Source of the DNA: Micrococcales bacterium
GTDB lineage: Bacteria > Actinomycetota > Actinomycetes > Actinomycetales > Dermatophilaceae
Assembly: GCA_030452775.1 (NCBI GenBank)
Contig: JAKDLQ010000116.1
Location: 1 to 7,376 of the forward strand
DNA length: 7,376 nt
Direction of reading: 5' to 3'
The position numbers were made by a program, and so were the translations under genes. The notes under the pieces were generated by a model. It did no database searches. It was not told the origin of the DNA and saw nothing but the letters and a program-made list of their open reading frames with translations. How positions within the stretch are numbered: position 1 is the first letter of the stretch; each line of letters starts with the position of its first letter. This document shows, piece by piece, positions 1 to 6,107 of this stretch.

Positions 1-1064
1 TCTCGGCCCGGATCGCCCGCAACACCCAGCTGCTGCTGCAGCAGGAGTCGGGCACGACGGAGATCATCGACCCGTGGGCCGGGTCCTACTACGTCGAGCG
101 GCTCACCCACGATCTCGCGCAGCGGGCCTGGTCGCACATCCAGGAGGCCGAGGCCGCCGGCGGCATGGCCCGTGCGATCGAGGCCGGAATCCCCAAGATG
201 CGTATCGAGGAGGCTGCGGCCCGCACCCAGGCCCGGATCGACTCGGGCCAACAGAAGGTCATCGGCGTCAACACCTACCATCTGGCTGTCGAGGACGCCC
301 TCGATGTCCTGCGTGTCGACAACGACTCGGTCTACCGCCAGCAGATCGAGGGGCTCGAACGGCTCCGCGCCGAGCGTGACCCCGACGAGGTGCGTCTGGC
401 CCTCGATGCGCTGACCGCCTCTGCCGAGCAGGGGGCGAGCAAGGGCTCGCTCGATGGCAACCTGCTCGCGCTCGCCGTCGACGCCGCGCGCGCCAAGGCC
501 ACCGTGGGCGAGATCTCCGACGCACTCGAGAAGGTCTACGGGCGTCACCGGGCCGTCATCCGTACGATCAGCGGTGTGTACCGAGACGAGGCCTCCCACA
601 GCCCCGATGGCAAGGTCGAGCAGGTGTTGGCCGCGACCGAGGACTTCGAGGAGCAGGAGGGGCGCCGGCCGAGGATCCTCGTGGCCAAGATGGGTCAGGA
701 CGGGCATGATCGTGGCCAGAAGGTCGTCGTCAGTGCCTTCGCCGACCTCGGCTTCGATGTCGATGTGGGCCCGCTCTTCTCCACCCCGGAGGAGGTCGCC
801 CAGCAGGCGATCGACGCCGACGTGCACATCGTCGGCGTCTCGTCGCTCGCCGCCGGCCACCTGGCGCTGCTACCGGCGCTGCGCGATGCGCTCGCGCGGC
901 TCGGCCGGCCGGACATCATGATCGTCATCGGCGGAGTCATCCCTCCGGACGACGTGCCAACGCTCAAGCAGATGGGCGCCGCCGCGGTCTTCACGCCCGG
1001 ATCGGTCATCGCGGACTCCGCGCTCGATCTGCTCGTCAAGCTCTCCGCGCAGTTGCACGGATGA
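1..1064 (+). CDS. mutB: Methylmalonyl-CoA mutase, large (catalytic) subunit, 5'-truncated by window edge
   Basis: This gene encodes the adenosylcobalamin-dependent enzyme that interconverts (R)-methylmalonyl-CoA and succinyl-CoA in the cytoplasm, in propionate, odd-chain fatty acid and branched amino acid metabolism. The reading frame is open from base 3 and 353 residues are visible, about half of the usual 730 or so. The first part is the end of the TIM-barrel domain (ESGTTEIIDPWAGSYYVE; GIPKMRIEEAAARTQARIDS at visible residues about 63-82). After a linker comes the B12-binding domain from about residue 222. Its cobalt-ligand motif is GQDGHDRG, with the histidine at visible residue 235 (bases 705-707), the partner Asp two residues before it and Lys six before it. 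Further on are GVSSLAAGH and the IGG nucleotide-tail loop. The small, non-catalytic MutA paralogue lacks this histidine, so this is the large subunit (MutB, or ScpA-type). The stop codon overlaps the start of meaB, which implies one operon. Related acyl-CoA mutases (ethylmalonyl-, isobutyryl-) are less likely, because the sequence follows the propionibacterial MutB I recall almost block for block. Confidence 0.95.
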   Translation, partial: SARIARNTQLLLQQESGTTEIIDPWAGSYYVERLTHDLAQRAWSHIQEAEAAGGMARAIEAGIPKMRIEEAAARTQARIDSGQQKVIGVNTYHLAVEDALDVLRVDNDSVYRQQIEGLERLRAERDPDEVRLALDALTASAEQGASKGSLDGNLLALAVDAARAKATVGEISDALEKVYGRHRAVIRTISGVYRDEASHSPDGKVEQVLAATEDFEEQEGRRPRILVAKMGQDGHDRGQKVVVSAFADLGFDVDVGPLFSTPEEVAQQAIDADVHIVGVSSLAAGHLALLPALRDALARLGRPDIMIVIGGVIPPDDVPTLKQMGAAAVFTPGSVIADSALDLLVKLSAQLHG

Positions 1065-2137
1065 GCGTCCCAGCCCCCCTCTCCCCGCCGGATCGAGGTG
1101 GTGGCGGCAGCCCTGGGGCGCGGCGGCCACCTCGATCCGCCAGGCCGGCGCGGCGCGGCATCGACGTCGATGCCCTGGTGAGCGGCGTCAGGAACGGTCG
1201 TCGGGCCGAGGTCGCCCGCGCCATCACCCTTGTCGAGTCGACCCGCCTGGATCATCGGGCTGCGACCCGCCAGCTCATCGAGCGGCTCACACCGAGGCCC
1301 GCGGACGCCGGTCCGCTCGCGGTCCGGGTCGGCATCTCCGGCGTGCCCGGCGTCGGCAAGTCGACCTTCATCGAGGCGCTCGGTACTCGGCTCATCGAGG
1401 CCGGTCACCGTGTCGGTGTCCTCGCGGTCGACCCCTCGTCCGTGCGGACCGGTGGATCGGTCCTCGGCGACAAGACGAGGATGGCGACGCTCGCAGCGAG
1501 CTCGGCGGCATACATCCGCCCGTCCCCGGCGGCCGGGACGCTCGGTGGCGTGGCACGCGCCACCTCACAGGCGATGATCGTCCTCGAGGCGGCCGGCTAC
1601 GACGTCGTCCTCATCGAGACCGTCGGCGTCGGGCAGTCGGAGGTGACCGTCGCCGGGATGGTCGACACCTTCCTCTTCCTCACGCTTGCCCGGACCGGGG
1701 ATCAGCTGCAGGGGATCAAGAAGGGCATCCTCGAGATTGCCGACGTCATCGCCGTCAACAAGGCCGACGGGGATCACGAGGGCGAGGCCCGCGTCGCTGC
1801 CCGGGAGCTCGCCGGCGCGCTCCGGTTCGTCCACGGCAAGCACGAGTGGGCACCCCCGGTCATCACGTGCTCGGCACTGACGGATACCGGCGTCGACACG
1901 GTCTGGGAGCGGGTCATCACCCACCGCGAGCACCTGGGCGCGGACGGGCTCGCGAGCAAGCGGGCAGCTCAGCAGCTCGACTTCACGTGGGCGCTGGTGC
2001 GTGACGAGCTCGACCAGCGGCTGCGTCGCTCCCCCGCCGTCGCGAAGGTGCGCGAGGAGGTGCGCGCCGCCGTCCTGTCAGGCGAGCTCGCCGCCGCCGT
2101 CGCTGCAGACCGGATCCTCGCCGCCTACGATGCCTGA
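1061..2137 (+). CDS. meaB: Methylmalonyl-CoA mutase-associated GTPase MeaB (ArgK/YgfD family)
   Basis: This is a G3E-class P-loop GTPase of 358 residues. Members of the family bind methylmalonyl-CoA mutase, gate loading of adenosylcobalamin and protect or repair the cofactor. The motifs, in order, are P-loop GVPGVGKST (94-102), DPSS (124-127), LGDKTRM (135-141), the switch segment ETVGVGQSE (186-194), the guanine-specificity motif NKAD (233-236), and SAL (271-273). The C-terminal helical part (about 300-358) matches the family's dimerisation region. The ATG overlaps the mutase stop as ATGA, which suggests translational coupling; no clear Shine-Dalgarno is seen. Similarity to the family begins only near residue 34 (IDVDALVSGVR). 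The first 33 residues are a Gly/Pro/Arg-rich extension encoded across a 13-bp inverted repeat. A GTG at 1178 is the only later in-frame start I noticed, but it would cut into the first conserved helix, so I keep 1061. Confidence 0.95.
   Translation: MSVPAPLSPPDRGGGGSPGARRPPRSARPARRGIDVDALVSGVRNGRRAEVARAITLVESTRLDHRAATRQLIERLTPRPADAGPLAVRVGISGVPGVGKSTFIEALGTRLIEAGHRVGVLAVDPSSVRTGGSVLGDKTRMATLAASSAAYIRPSPAAGTLGGVARATSQAMIVLEAAGYDVVLIETVGVGQSEVTVAGMVDTFLFLTLARTGDQLQGIKKGILEIADVIAVNKADGDHEGEARVAARELAGALRFVHGKHEWAPPVITCSALTDTGVDTVWERVITHREHLGADGLASKRAAQQLDFTWALVRDELDQRLRRSPAVAKVREEVRAAVLSGELAAAVAADRILAAYDA
1089..1139 (+). repeat. Perfect 13-bp inverted repeat (possible hairpin) at the 5' end of meaB
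   Basis: The arms CGGATCGAGGTGG (1089-1101) and CCACCTCGATCCG (1127-1139) are exact reverse complements, separated by 25 GC-rich bases. In RNA this would form a strong stem-loop starting 28 bases after the meaB start codon. It lies inside the low-complexity N-terminal extension (roughly residues 10-27), where family conservation is absent. It lacks a following U-run, so it is not a standard intrinsic terminator. It could tune read-through or translation between mutase and meaB, or be a small dispersed palindromic element that has been translated into the protein. Confidence 0.7.
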
Positions 2138-2154
2138 CCCCGGGCTCGCCTGCC

Positions 2155-3273
2155 TCACATGAGGTCGGTGCGGCCTTCGGCCACCAGGGCCTCGACGAGC
2201 TTCTTGACGTCCTGAGCATGCTCGATGCTCGTCACGAGGAGCGCGTCGGGAGTGTCCACGACGACGATGTCCTCGAGCCCGGCCACCGCAACGGTGCGCC
2301 CGCTCCCGGCTGCGATCAGCCCGGTGGTTTCGACGACGACGACGCCACCGGTGCTATCGCTGCTATCGGCACCCTTGGTGCCGGTGAGGATCCGCAGTCC
2401 TGGATGCGCCGACGACGGCGCGACGAGCCCGGCCAGGGAGGCGAAGTCTCCGATGTCGTCCCACCCGAGATCGGCCGGCACCACAGCGACCCGGCCCGCC
2501 GCTGCGGCCGGCTCGGCCACGGCGTGATCGATCGCGATCTTCGGCAGTGTCGGCCACAGCTCGGGCATCCGGCCGGGGTTGGCCGCGATGGTCCGGAGGC
2601 TCGCGACCATCTGTGGATGCCCCGCCGCGAGCAGCTCGAGGAGGGTGCCAGCCCGGACGACGAACATCCCCGCGTTCCATCGGTATTCGCCTGTTGCCAG
2701 ATAGCGAGCCGCCGTCTGCGCGTCCGGCTTCTCGACGAACGCCTCGACCCGGCGGCCATGCTCCGCGCCGTCGACCACGAGCGGCTCTCCGAGCCTGATA
2801 TAGCCGAATCCCGTTGCCGCACGCGTGGGCTCGATCCCGATCGTGACGAGCTCCCCCTGCTCCGCGAGCACGACCGCCTCCTGCACTGCGGTCTCGAAGG
2901 CGCACGTCTTCGTGATGACGTGATCGGCAGCGAAACTGCCGAGAACGGCGTCCGCGTCGCGCCGCTCGAGGATCGCCGCGGCCAGCCCGATCGCGGGCAT
3001 CGAGTCACGCGGCGACGGCTCGGCCACGACGGCATCGTCGGGGAGCATCGGCAGCTGCCGGCGCACCGCGTCCTCGTGCGCGGCGCCGGTTACGACGAGG
3101 AATCGGTCGCCGACGAGCGGGGTGAGTCGGGACCACGTCCCGCGCAGCAACGACTGCCCGGAACCGGTGAGGTCGTGCAGGAACTTCGGCGCGGCTCGCC
3201 GCGACAGCGGCCACAGCCGCGTCCCCGCGCCGCCGGCGGGGATGACGGCCCACAGGCCCTTGATCGCGTTCAT
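2155..3273 (-). CDS. manC: Mannose-1-phosphate guanylyltransferase (GDP-mannose pyrophosphorylase)
   Basis: This enzyme makes GDP-mannose from mannose-1-phosphate and GTP in the cytoplasm, supplying mannosyl units (or, after conversion, fucose, rhamnose and similar sugars) for glycans, lipoglycans or exopolysaccharide. It has 372 residues, the length of the single-domain form without the C-terminal phosphomannose isomerase domain found in longer ManC/AlgA proteins. Visible motifs are the pyrophosphorylase signature GGAGTRLWPLSR (14-25) followed by APKF with Lys30, the metal and sugar-phosphate motif ADH (116-118), TGFGYI (154-159), FVEKP (179-183), WNAGMF (199-204), and GWDDIGD (270-276). The C-terminal part has the repeated V/I-rich turns of a beta-helix (about 310-350). 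The ATG at 3273 has no good Shine-Dalgarno, but no better in-frame start lies close by. The gene follows ugd by 21 bases on the same strand, so the two are probably one transcript. It converges on meaB. Confidence 0.93.
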   Translation of the reverse strand: MNAIKGLWAVIPAGGAGTRLWPLSRRAAPKFLHDLTGSGQSLLRGTWSRLTPLVGDRFLVVTGAAHEDAVRRQLPMLPDDAVVAEPSPRDSMPAIGLAAAILERRDADAVLGSFAADHVITKTCAFETAVQEAVVLAEQGELVTIGIEPTRAATGFGYIRLGEPLVVDGAEHGRRVEAFVEKPDAQTAARYLATGEYRWNAGMFVVRAGTLLELLAAGHPQMVASLRTIAANPGRMPELWPTLPKIAIDHAVAEPAAAAGRVAVVPADLGWDDIGDFASLAGLVAPSSAHPGLRILTGTKGADSSDSTGGVVVVETTGLIAAGSGRTVAVAGLEDIVVVDTPDALLVTSIEHAQDVKKLVEALVAEGRTDLM

Positions 3274-3294
3274 GGGCGGTAACGCTAGCGTCCG

Positions 3295-4461
3295 TCAGTC
3301 CCGCCCGTAGAGGTCCCTCGTATAGACCTTGTCGGCGACGCCGTCCAGATCCTCGGTGTGCCGGTTGGCGACGATGACGTCGGAGATGGCCAGGAACTCG
3401 TCGAGATCGCGGATGATCCGCGAGTTGAAGAAATCGTCCTCCTCGAGGTTCGGCTCGTAGACGACCACCTCGATGCCCTTGGCCTTGATCCGCTTCATGA
3501 CTCCTTGAATGCTCGAGCTGCGGAAGTTGTCCGACCCCTCTTTCATGACGAGGCGGTACATGCCGACCACCGTGGGATTGCGGCGCAGGATGTCGCCGGC
3601 GATGAAGTCCTTGCGGGTCCGGTTCGCGTCGACGACGGCGTGGATGAGGTTCTGCGGAACCTGGTCGTAGTTGGCCCGTAGCTGCTTGGTGTCCTTGGGC
3701 AGGCAGTAGCCGCCGTAGCCGAAGGACGGGTTGTTGTAGTGCAACCCGATCCGAGGGTCGAGCCCGACGCCCTCGATGATCTGCCGGGTGTCGAGGCCGT
3801 TGGTGGCCGCATAGGTGTCGAGCTCGTTGAAGTAGGCGATCCGCAGAGCCAGGTAGGTGTTGGCGAAGAGCTTGATCGCCTCCGCCTCGGTGGATCCGGT
3901 CAGGAGCACCGGCACGTCGCGCTCCTCCGCTCCCTCGACGAGCAGGTCAGCGAACTGCTTGCCCGCCGGGCCGGTGTCGCCGACGACGACCCGGCTCGGA
4001 TGCAGGTTGTCCCACAGGGCCCGTCCTTCGCGCAGGAACTCCGGCGAGAAGATGATCGAGCCACCCGGGCGCTGGTCACGCATCCGCTGGGTGAAGCCGA
4101 CCGGGACCGTCGACTTGATGATGACAACGGCGCCTGGCGCGTGCTCGGCAACGTCCGCGATGACCGACTCGACGCTGGAGGTGTCGAAGAAGTTGCGGTA
4201 GGGGTCGTAGTCGGTCGGGGTCGCGACCACCACGTAGTCAGCCCCGGCATACGCCTTCGCCGGGTCAGCCGTGGCTCGCAGCGACAGCGACCCGTGCGCG
4301 AGGAAGTCCTCGAGCTCCGGGTCGATGATCGGCGAGCGGCGCGAGTTGACCAGCGCCACCCGCTCGGTGTCGATGTCGAGCGCGACGACCTCGTGATGCC
4401 GTGACAGGATGACGGCGTTGGACAGGCCCACGTACCCGAGGCCGACGACGGTGATCCTCAC
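3295..4461 (-). CDS. ugd: UDP-glucose 6-dehydrogenase, short E. coli Ugd/HasB-like class
   Basis: This enzyme oxidises UDP-glucose to UDP-glucuronate using two NAD+, a precursor for capsule or other acidic surface glycans. I take the GTG at 4461 as the start. It gives 388 residues, the length I recall for E. coli Ugd, and places the Rossmann motif GLGYVG at residues 7-12, as in that protein. An in-frame ATG at 4491 would add ten non-conserved residues (398 in total). In 388-residue numbering one sees ALDI with Asp29 for the NAD ribose, TPTDYDP (81-87), KSTVPVG (116-122), PEFLREG (140-146), EAIKLFANTY with Lys197, DPRIG (235-239), and the active-site loop GYGGYCLPKDTKQ with catalytic Cys253. 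The C-terminal NAD/UDP-binding half ends in ADKVYTRDLYG. Tyr71, the residue I recall as phosphorylated by BY-kinases in E. coli Ugd, is conserved. It is the first gene of a probable ugd-manC unit. Many actinobacterial UDP-glucose dehydrogenases belong to a longer class, so this short type may have been acquired. Confidence 0.94.
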   Translation of the reverse strand: MRITVVGLGYVGLSNAVILSRHHEVVALDIDTERVALVNSRRSPIIDPELEDFLAHGSLSLRATADPAKAYAGADYVVVATPTDYDPYRNFFDTSSVESVIADVAEHAPGAVVIIKSTVPVGFTQRMRDQRPGGSIIFSPEFLREGRALWDNLHPSRVVVGDTGPAGKQFADLLVEGAEERDVPVLLTGSTEAEAIKLFANTYLALRIAYFNELDTYAATNGLDTRQIIEGVGLDPRIGLHYNNPSFGYGGYCLPKDTKQLRANYDQVPQNLIHAVVDANRTRKDFIAGDILRRNPTVVGMYRLVMKEGSDNFRSSSIQGVMKRIKAKGIEVVVYEPNLEEDDFFNSRIIRDLDEFLAISDVIVANRHTEDLDGVADKVYTRDLYGRD

Positions 4462-4474
4462 AGCAGCGAGCCTA
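4462..4474 (-). promoter_or_regulatory. Possible leaderless -10 element for ugd
   Basis: Read on the minus strand, TAGGCT (4469-4474) fits the actinobacterial -10 pattern TAnnnT. It ends 7 bases before the GTG start of ugd, the spacing expected when transcription begins at the start codon. There is no Shine-Dalgarno before this GTG or before the upstream ATG at 4491, which suits a leaderless transcript. No convincing -35 box is found 16-18 bases upstream. The hexamer alone is weak evidence. Read-through from the regulator gene 71 bases upstream on the same strand is the alternative. Confidence 0.3.
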
Positions 4475-4532
4475 GACGCTCGGGCGGGCATGGTTCGGCG
4501 ATATGCGCATTCCGGGCTCTCGATCTCGGCGT

Positions 4533-5060
4533 TCAGCGCTCAGCGTCCGGCCAGTCGGCCATGAGCTCGGTCTTGCGCCGCTCCCAGACGTCGTGCATCC
4601 GTGCCATCTCCGCGCTGATCACCTCGAGGAACTCGACCGACAGCTGCAGTCGGCGCCCGGCGACGGTGCTGGTGCCACCGACCGCAGCCACGCCGGAGCG
4701 CATGCCGGCCTCGAGGCGGGCCAGGATCCGGTCACGGCTCAGCAGCGCAGCGTGCCAGGCGTCGACCTCGACGACGTAGACGTCCCGGCGCGAGCCACGC
4801 TCGCGCTCCTTGCCGACCATGAGAGTCCGGGTCAGGTAGCGCACCGCACCGGAGATCGCCGCGGGGCTCACCTCGAGTGCCTCGGTGAGGTCGCTCGCCG
4901 TCATCCGCCCGTCCTCCTCGGCGAGGAGCCGGGCGAAGACCCGCGCCGCGAGCCGAGGCATGCCCGCTTCGGTGAGGACGCCCCCGAGGCGCTCGACGTA
5001 GGCTGAGATCGCGCCCTCGTCGCGCCCGTGCGGATCGGATGTGACGGGCTGCGAGGACAC
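4533..5060 (-). CDS. MarR-family (GbsR/MarR-like) winged-helix transcriptional regulator
   Basis: This is a cytoplasmic DNA-binding protein of 175 residues that probably controls the divergent ABC exporter and itself. I place the start at the GTG at 5060, because a clean AAGGAG lies 7 bases upstream (5068-5073). The frame stays open far beyond this, but only as the mirror image of the ATPase gene. Helices at about 15-33 and 35-48 (GMPRLAARVFARLL) lead into the helix-turn-helix: TASDLTEALEVS (54-65), then the recognition helix PAAISGAVRYLTR (66-78). The wing is around ERGSRRDVYVVE (87-98). A helical C-terminal half (about 108-170) would form the dimer interface. There is no sign of a ligand-binding enzyme domain or of redox cysteines; none are present. 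In such pairs the usual role is repression relieved by a small toxic ligand; both the ligand and the sign of control are inference here. Confidence 0.88.
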   Translation of the reverse strand: MSSQPVTSDPHGRDEGAISAYVERLGGVLTEAGMPRLAARVFARLLAEEDGRMTASDLTEALEVSPAAISGAVRYLTRTLMVGKERERGSRRDVYVVEVDAWHAALLSRDRILARLEAGMRSGVAAVGGTSTVAGRRLQLSVEFLEVISAEMARMHDVWERRKTELMADWPDAER

Positions 5061-5153
5061 GATGGGACTCCTTGATCGGTGGCCGACACGTCCACAATAG
5101 CCGATAGATTTACTACTTTCACCATCTACTGAAGCATGTGTATGCTGTGAATC
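5061..5153. promoter_or_regulatory. Divergent promoter region between the MarR regulator and the ABC exporter
   Basis: These 93 bases include an AT-rich patch (about 5094-5153) that stands out from the GC-rich surroundings. Towards the ABC genes: -35 TTCACC (5118-5123), 17 bases, -10 TATGCT (5141-5146), then 7 bases to the ATG at 5154. That ATG has no Shine-Dalgarno, so the transcript is probably leaderless. Towards the regulator (minus strand): -35 GTGAAA (5117-5122), 17 bases, -10 TATTGT (5094-5099), then a leader with AAGGAG before the GTG. The two -35 boxes overlap, so the promoters are back to back and could compete for polymerase. The hexamers match the consensus only partly (four of six at each -35), but both pairs have the ideal 17-base spacing. 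Confidence 0.6.
5133..5146. promoter_or_regulatory. Candidate operator: 5-4-5 inverted repeat over the exporter -10 box
   Basis: AGCAT-GTGT-ATGCT has exact reverse-complement half-sites of five bases with a 4-base spacer, and it includes the whole -10 hexamer TATGCT. MarR-family dimers bind short palindromes of about this size, and binding here would block the exporter promoter. A second, wider pair, TAGAT (5105-5109) and ATCTA (5124-5128) with 14 bases between, flanks the shared -35 area and is an alternative site. Both are short enough to occur by chance, so the assignment rests mainly on position. Confidence 0.4.
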
Positions 5154-6107
5154 ATGACTGTTGTGATCGAGATCCATGGCCTCCGCAAGACATTCGGTCC
5201 GACCGTCGCCCTCGACGGACTCGATCTCGACGTCGATGAGGGCGAGATCCTCGGCTTCCTCGGCCCCAACGGCTCCGGCAAGTCCACGACGATCCGTATC
5301 CTGCTCGGACTGCTGCGGGCCGACGGCGGCAGCGCCACCGTGCTCGGCAGCGACCCGTGGCGTGACGTGGAGAGCCTGCATCGCCGCCTTGCCTACGTCC
5401 CCGGTGACGTCAGCCTCTGGCCCAACCTCTCCGGCGGGGAGGCCATCGACCTGCTCGGGCGGCTGCGTGGCGGGCTCGACCCGGTACGCCGCGACGATCT
5501 CCTCGAGCGCTTCGATCTCGACCCGACCAAGAAGGGTCGCAGCTACTCCAAAGGCAACCGGCAGAAGGTCGCCCTCGTCGCTGCCCTGTCCGCCGACGTC
5601 GAGCTGCTCCTGCTCGATGAGCCGACCTCGGGTCTCGATCCCCTCATGGAAGCGGTCTTCCGGCGATGCCTCCGTGACTTCTCGGCCGCCGGTGGCACCG
5701 TGCTGCTCTCGAGCCACATCCTCAGCGAGGTCGAGGCTCTCAGCGACCGGATCACGATCATCCGAGCCGGTCGCAACGTCGAGACGGGAGCCCTGGCCCA
5801 GTTGCGCGGCCTCTCGCGAACCACCGTCGACGCCACTACCGCGACCCCGGTCGATGCGACCGCGCTGCTGTCCATGCCGGGCGTCAGCGACGTCGTCGTC
5901 TCGGGCGAGCAGGTGACCTGCTCGGTCGAGACCACCCACCTCGGGACCCTGCTCGAACGGCTCGGGGCCTACGGCATCCTGACCTTGGCGAGCGCCCCGC
6001 CGACCCTGGAGGACCTCTTCCTCGAGCAGTACCGTACGCCGGAAGGGCCCGGAAGGGCCGGAGCGCACGATAGGCCCGAGAAGCCCGAGGCGGCGAAGGC
6101 GCGATGA
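5154..6107 (+). CDS. ABC transporter ATP-binding protein (CcmA/DrrA-type drug exporter ATPase)
   Basis: This is the 317-residue nucleotide-binding subunit that would power the adjacent membrane protein from the cytoplasmic face. Walker A is GPNGSGKST (37-45), the Q-loop region is YVPGDVSLWPNL (81-92), Walker B is LLLLDEP (151-157), the D-loop is SGLDP (159-163), and the switch histidine is His188 in SSHILSEVEALSDR. Two points depart from textbook ABC proteins. The signature is YSKGNRQK (131-138) instead of LSGGQ, and the Q-loop carries Gly where Gln is usual. Both recur in the actinobacterial subfamily that pairs with TnrB3/polyketide-exporter-type permeases, as far as I recall it. Residues about 215-292 form the extra C-terminal domain of such ATPases. 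The last 25 or so are a charged Pro/Gly/Lys tail encoded partly by a tandem 10-bp repeat. The stop overlaps the permease start by ATGA. The substrate is unknown; antibiotic or toxic-lipid export is inferred. Confidence 0.92.
   Translation: MTVVIEIHGLRKTFGPTVALDGLDLDVDEGEILGFLGPNGSGKSTTIRILLGLLRADGGSATVLGSDPWRDVESLHRRLAYVPGDVSLWPNLSGGEAIDLLGRLRGGLDPVRRDDLLERFDLDPTKKGRSYSKGNRQKVALVAALSADVELLLLDEPTSGLDPLMEAVFRRCLRDFSAAGGTVLLSSHILSEVEALSDRITIIRAGRNVETGALAQLRGLSRTTVDATTATPVDATALLSMPGVSDVVVSGEQVTCSVETTHLGTLLERLGAYGILTLASAPPTLEDLFLEQYRTPEGPGRAGAHDRPEKPEAAKAR
6041..6060 (+). repeat. Tandem 10-bp repeat in the tail of the ABC ATPase gene
   Basis: GGAAGGGCCC is followed directly by GGAAGGGCCG, two copies differing only in the last base. 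It encodes part of the non-conserved PEGPGRAG tail after the last conserved helix. The 10-base unit is not a multiple of three, so a change in copy number would shift the frame and alter the end of the protein and the ATGA junction with the permease. Confidence 0.6.

Noticed and set aside
695..1408. Minus-strand open frame (237 codons) across the mutB-meaB junction
   Set aside because: It runs antisense to the conserved B12-binding domain and the P-loop of MeaB, and no family is recognisable.
2153..2164. CCTCA-CA-TGAGG palindrome at the meaB/manC boundary as a terminator
   Set aside because: Five-base arms with a 2-base gap cannot form a normal hairpin loop, and no U-run follows on either strand.
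2332..2342. GAC-rich trinucleotide run in manC
   Set aside because: Ordinary codon run for Val on the coding strand (GTC repeats) in a GC-rich gene, not a separate repeat element.
2218..3282. Long + strand open frame (354 codons) opposite manC
   Set aside because: It is the mirror of a well-supported enzyme gene; the translation is rich in Arg/Asp/Gly with no recognisable motif, as expected for antisense frames in GC-rich coding DNA.
3282..3291. 10-bp palindrome ACGCTAGCGT between ugd and manC as an operator
   Set aside because: Short and without loop or promoter context inside a probable operon; a chance palindrome is as likely.
3739..4404. + strand open frame (221 codons) opposite ugd
   Set aside because: Shadow of a highly conserved gene; no motif and no plausible start context.
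4503..4510. 8-bp palindrome ATGCGCAT between the regulator and ugd
   Set aside because: Too short, and not aligned with any promoter box I could support.
5061..6068. Extension of the regulator's frame on the minus strand through the ATPase gene (511 codons in total)
   Set aside because: The upstream 336 codons lie wholly over the intergenic promoter region and the ATPase gene and show low-complexity antisense composition. The GTG at 5060 with AAGGAG gives a normal-sized MarR-type protein.
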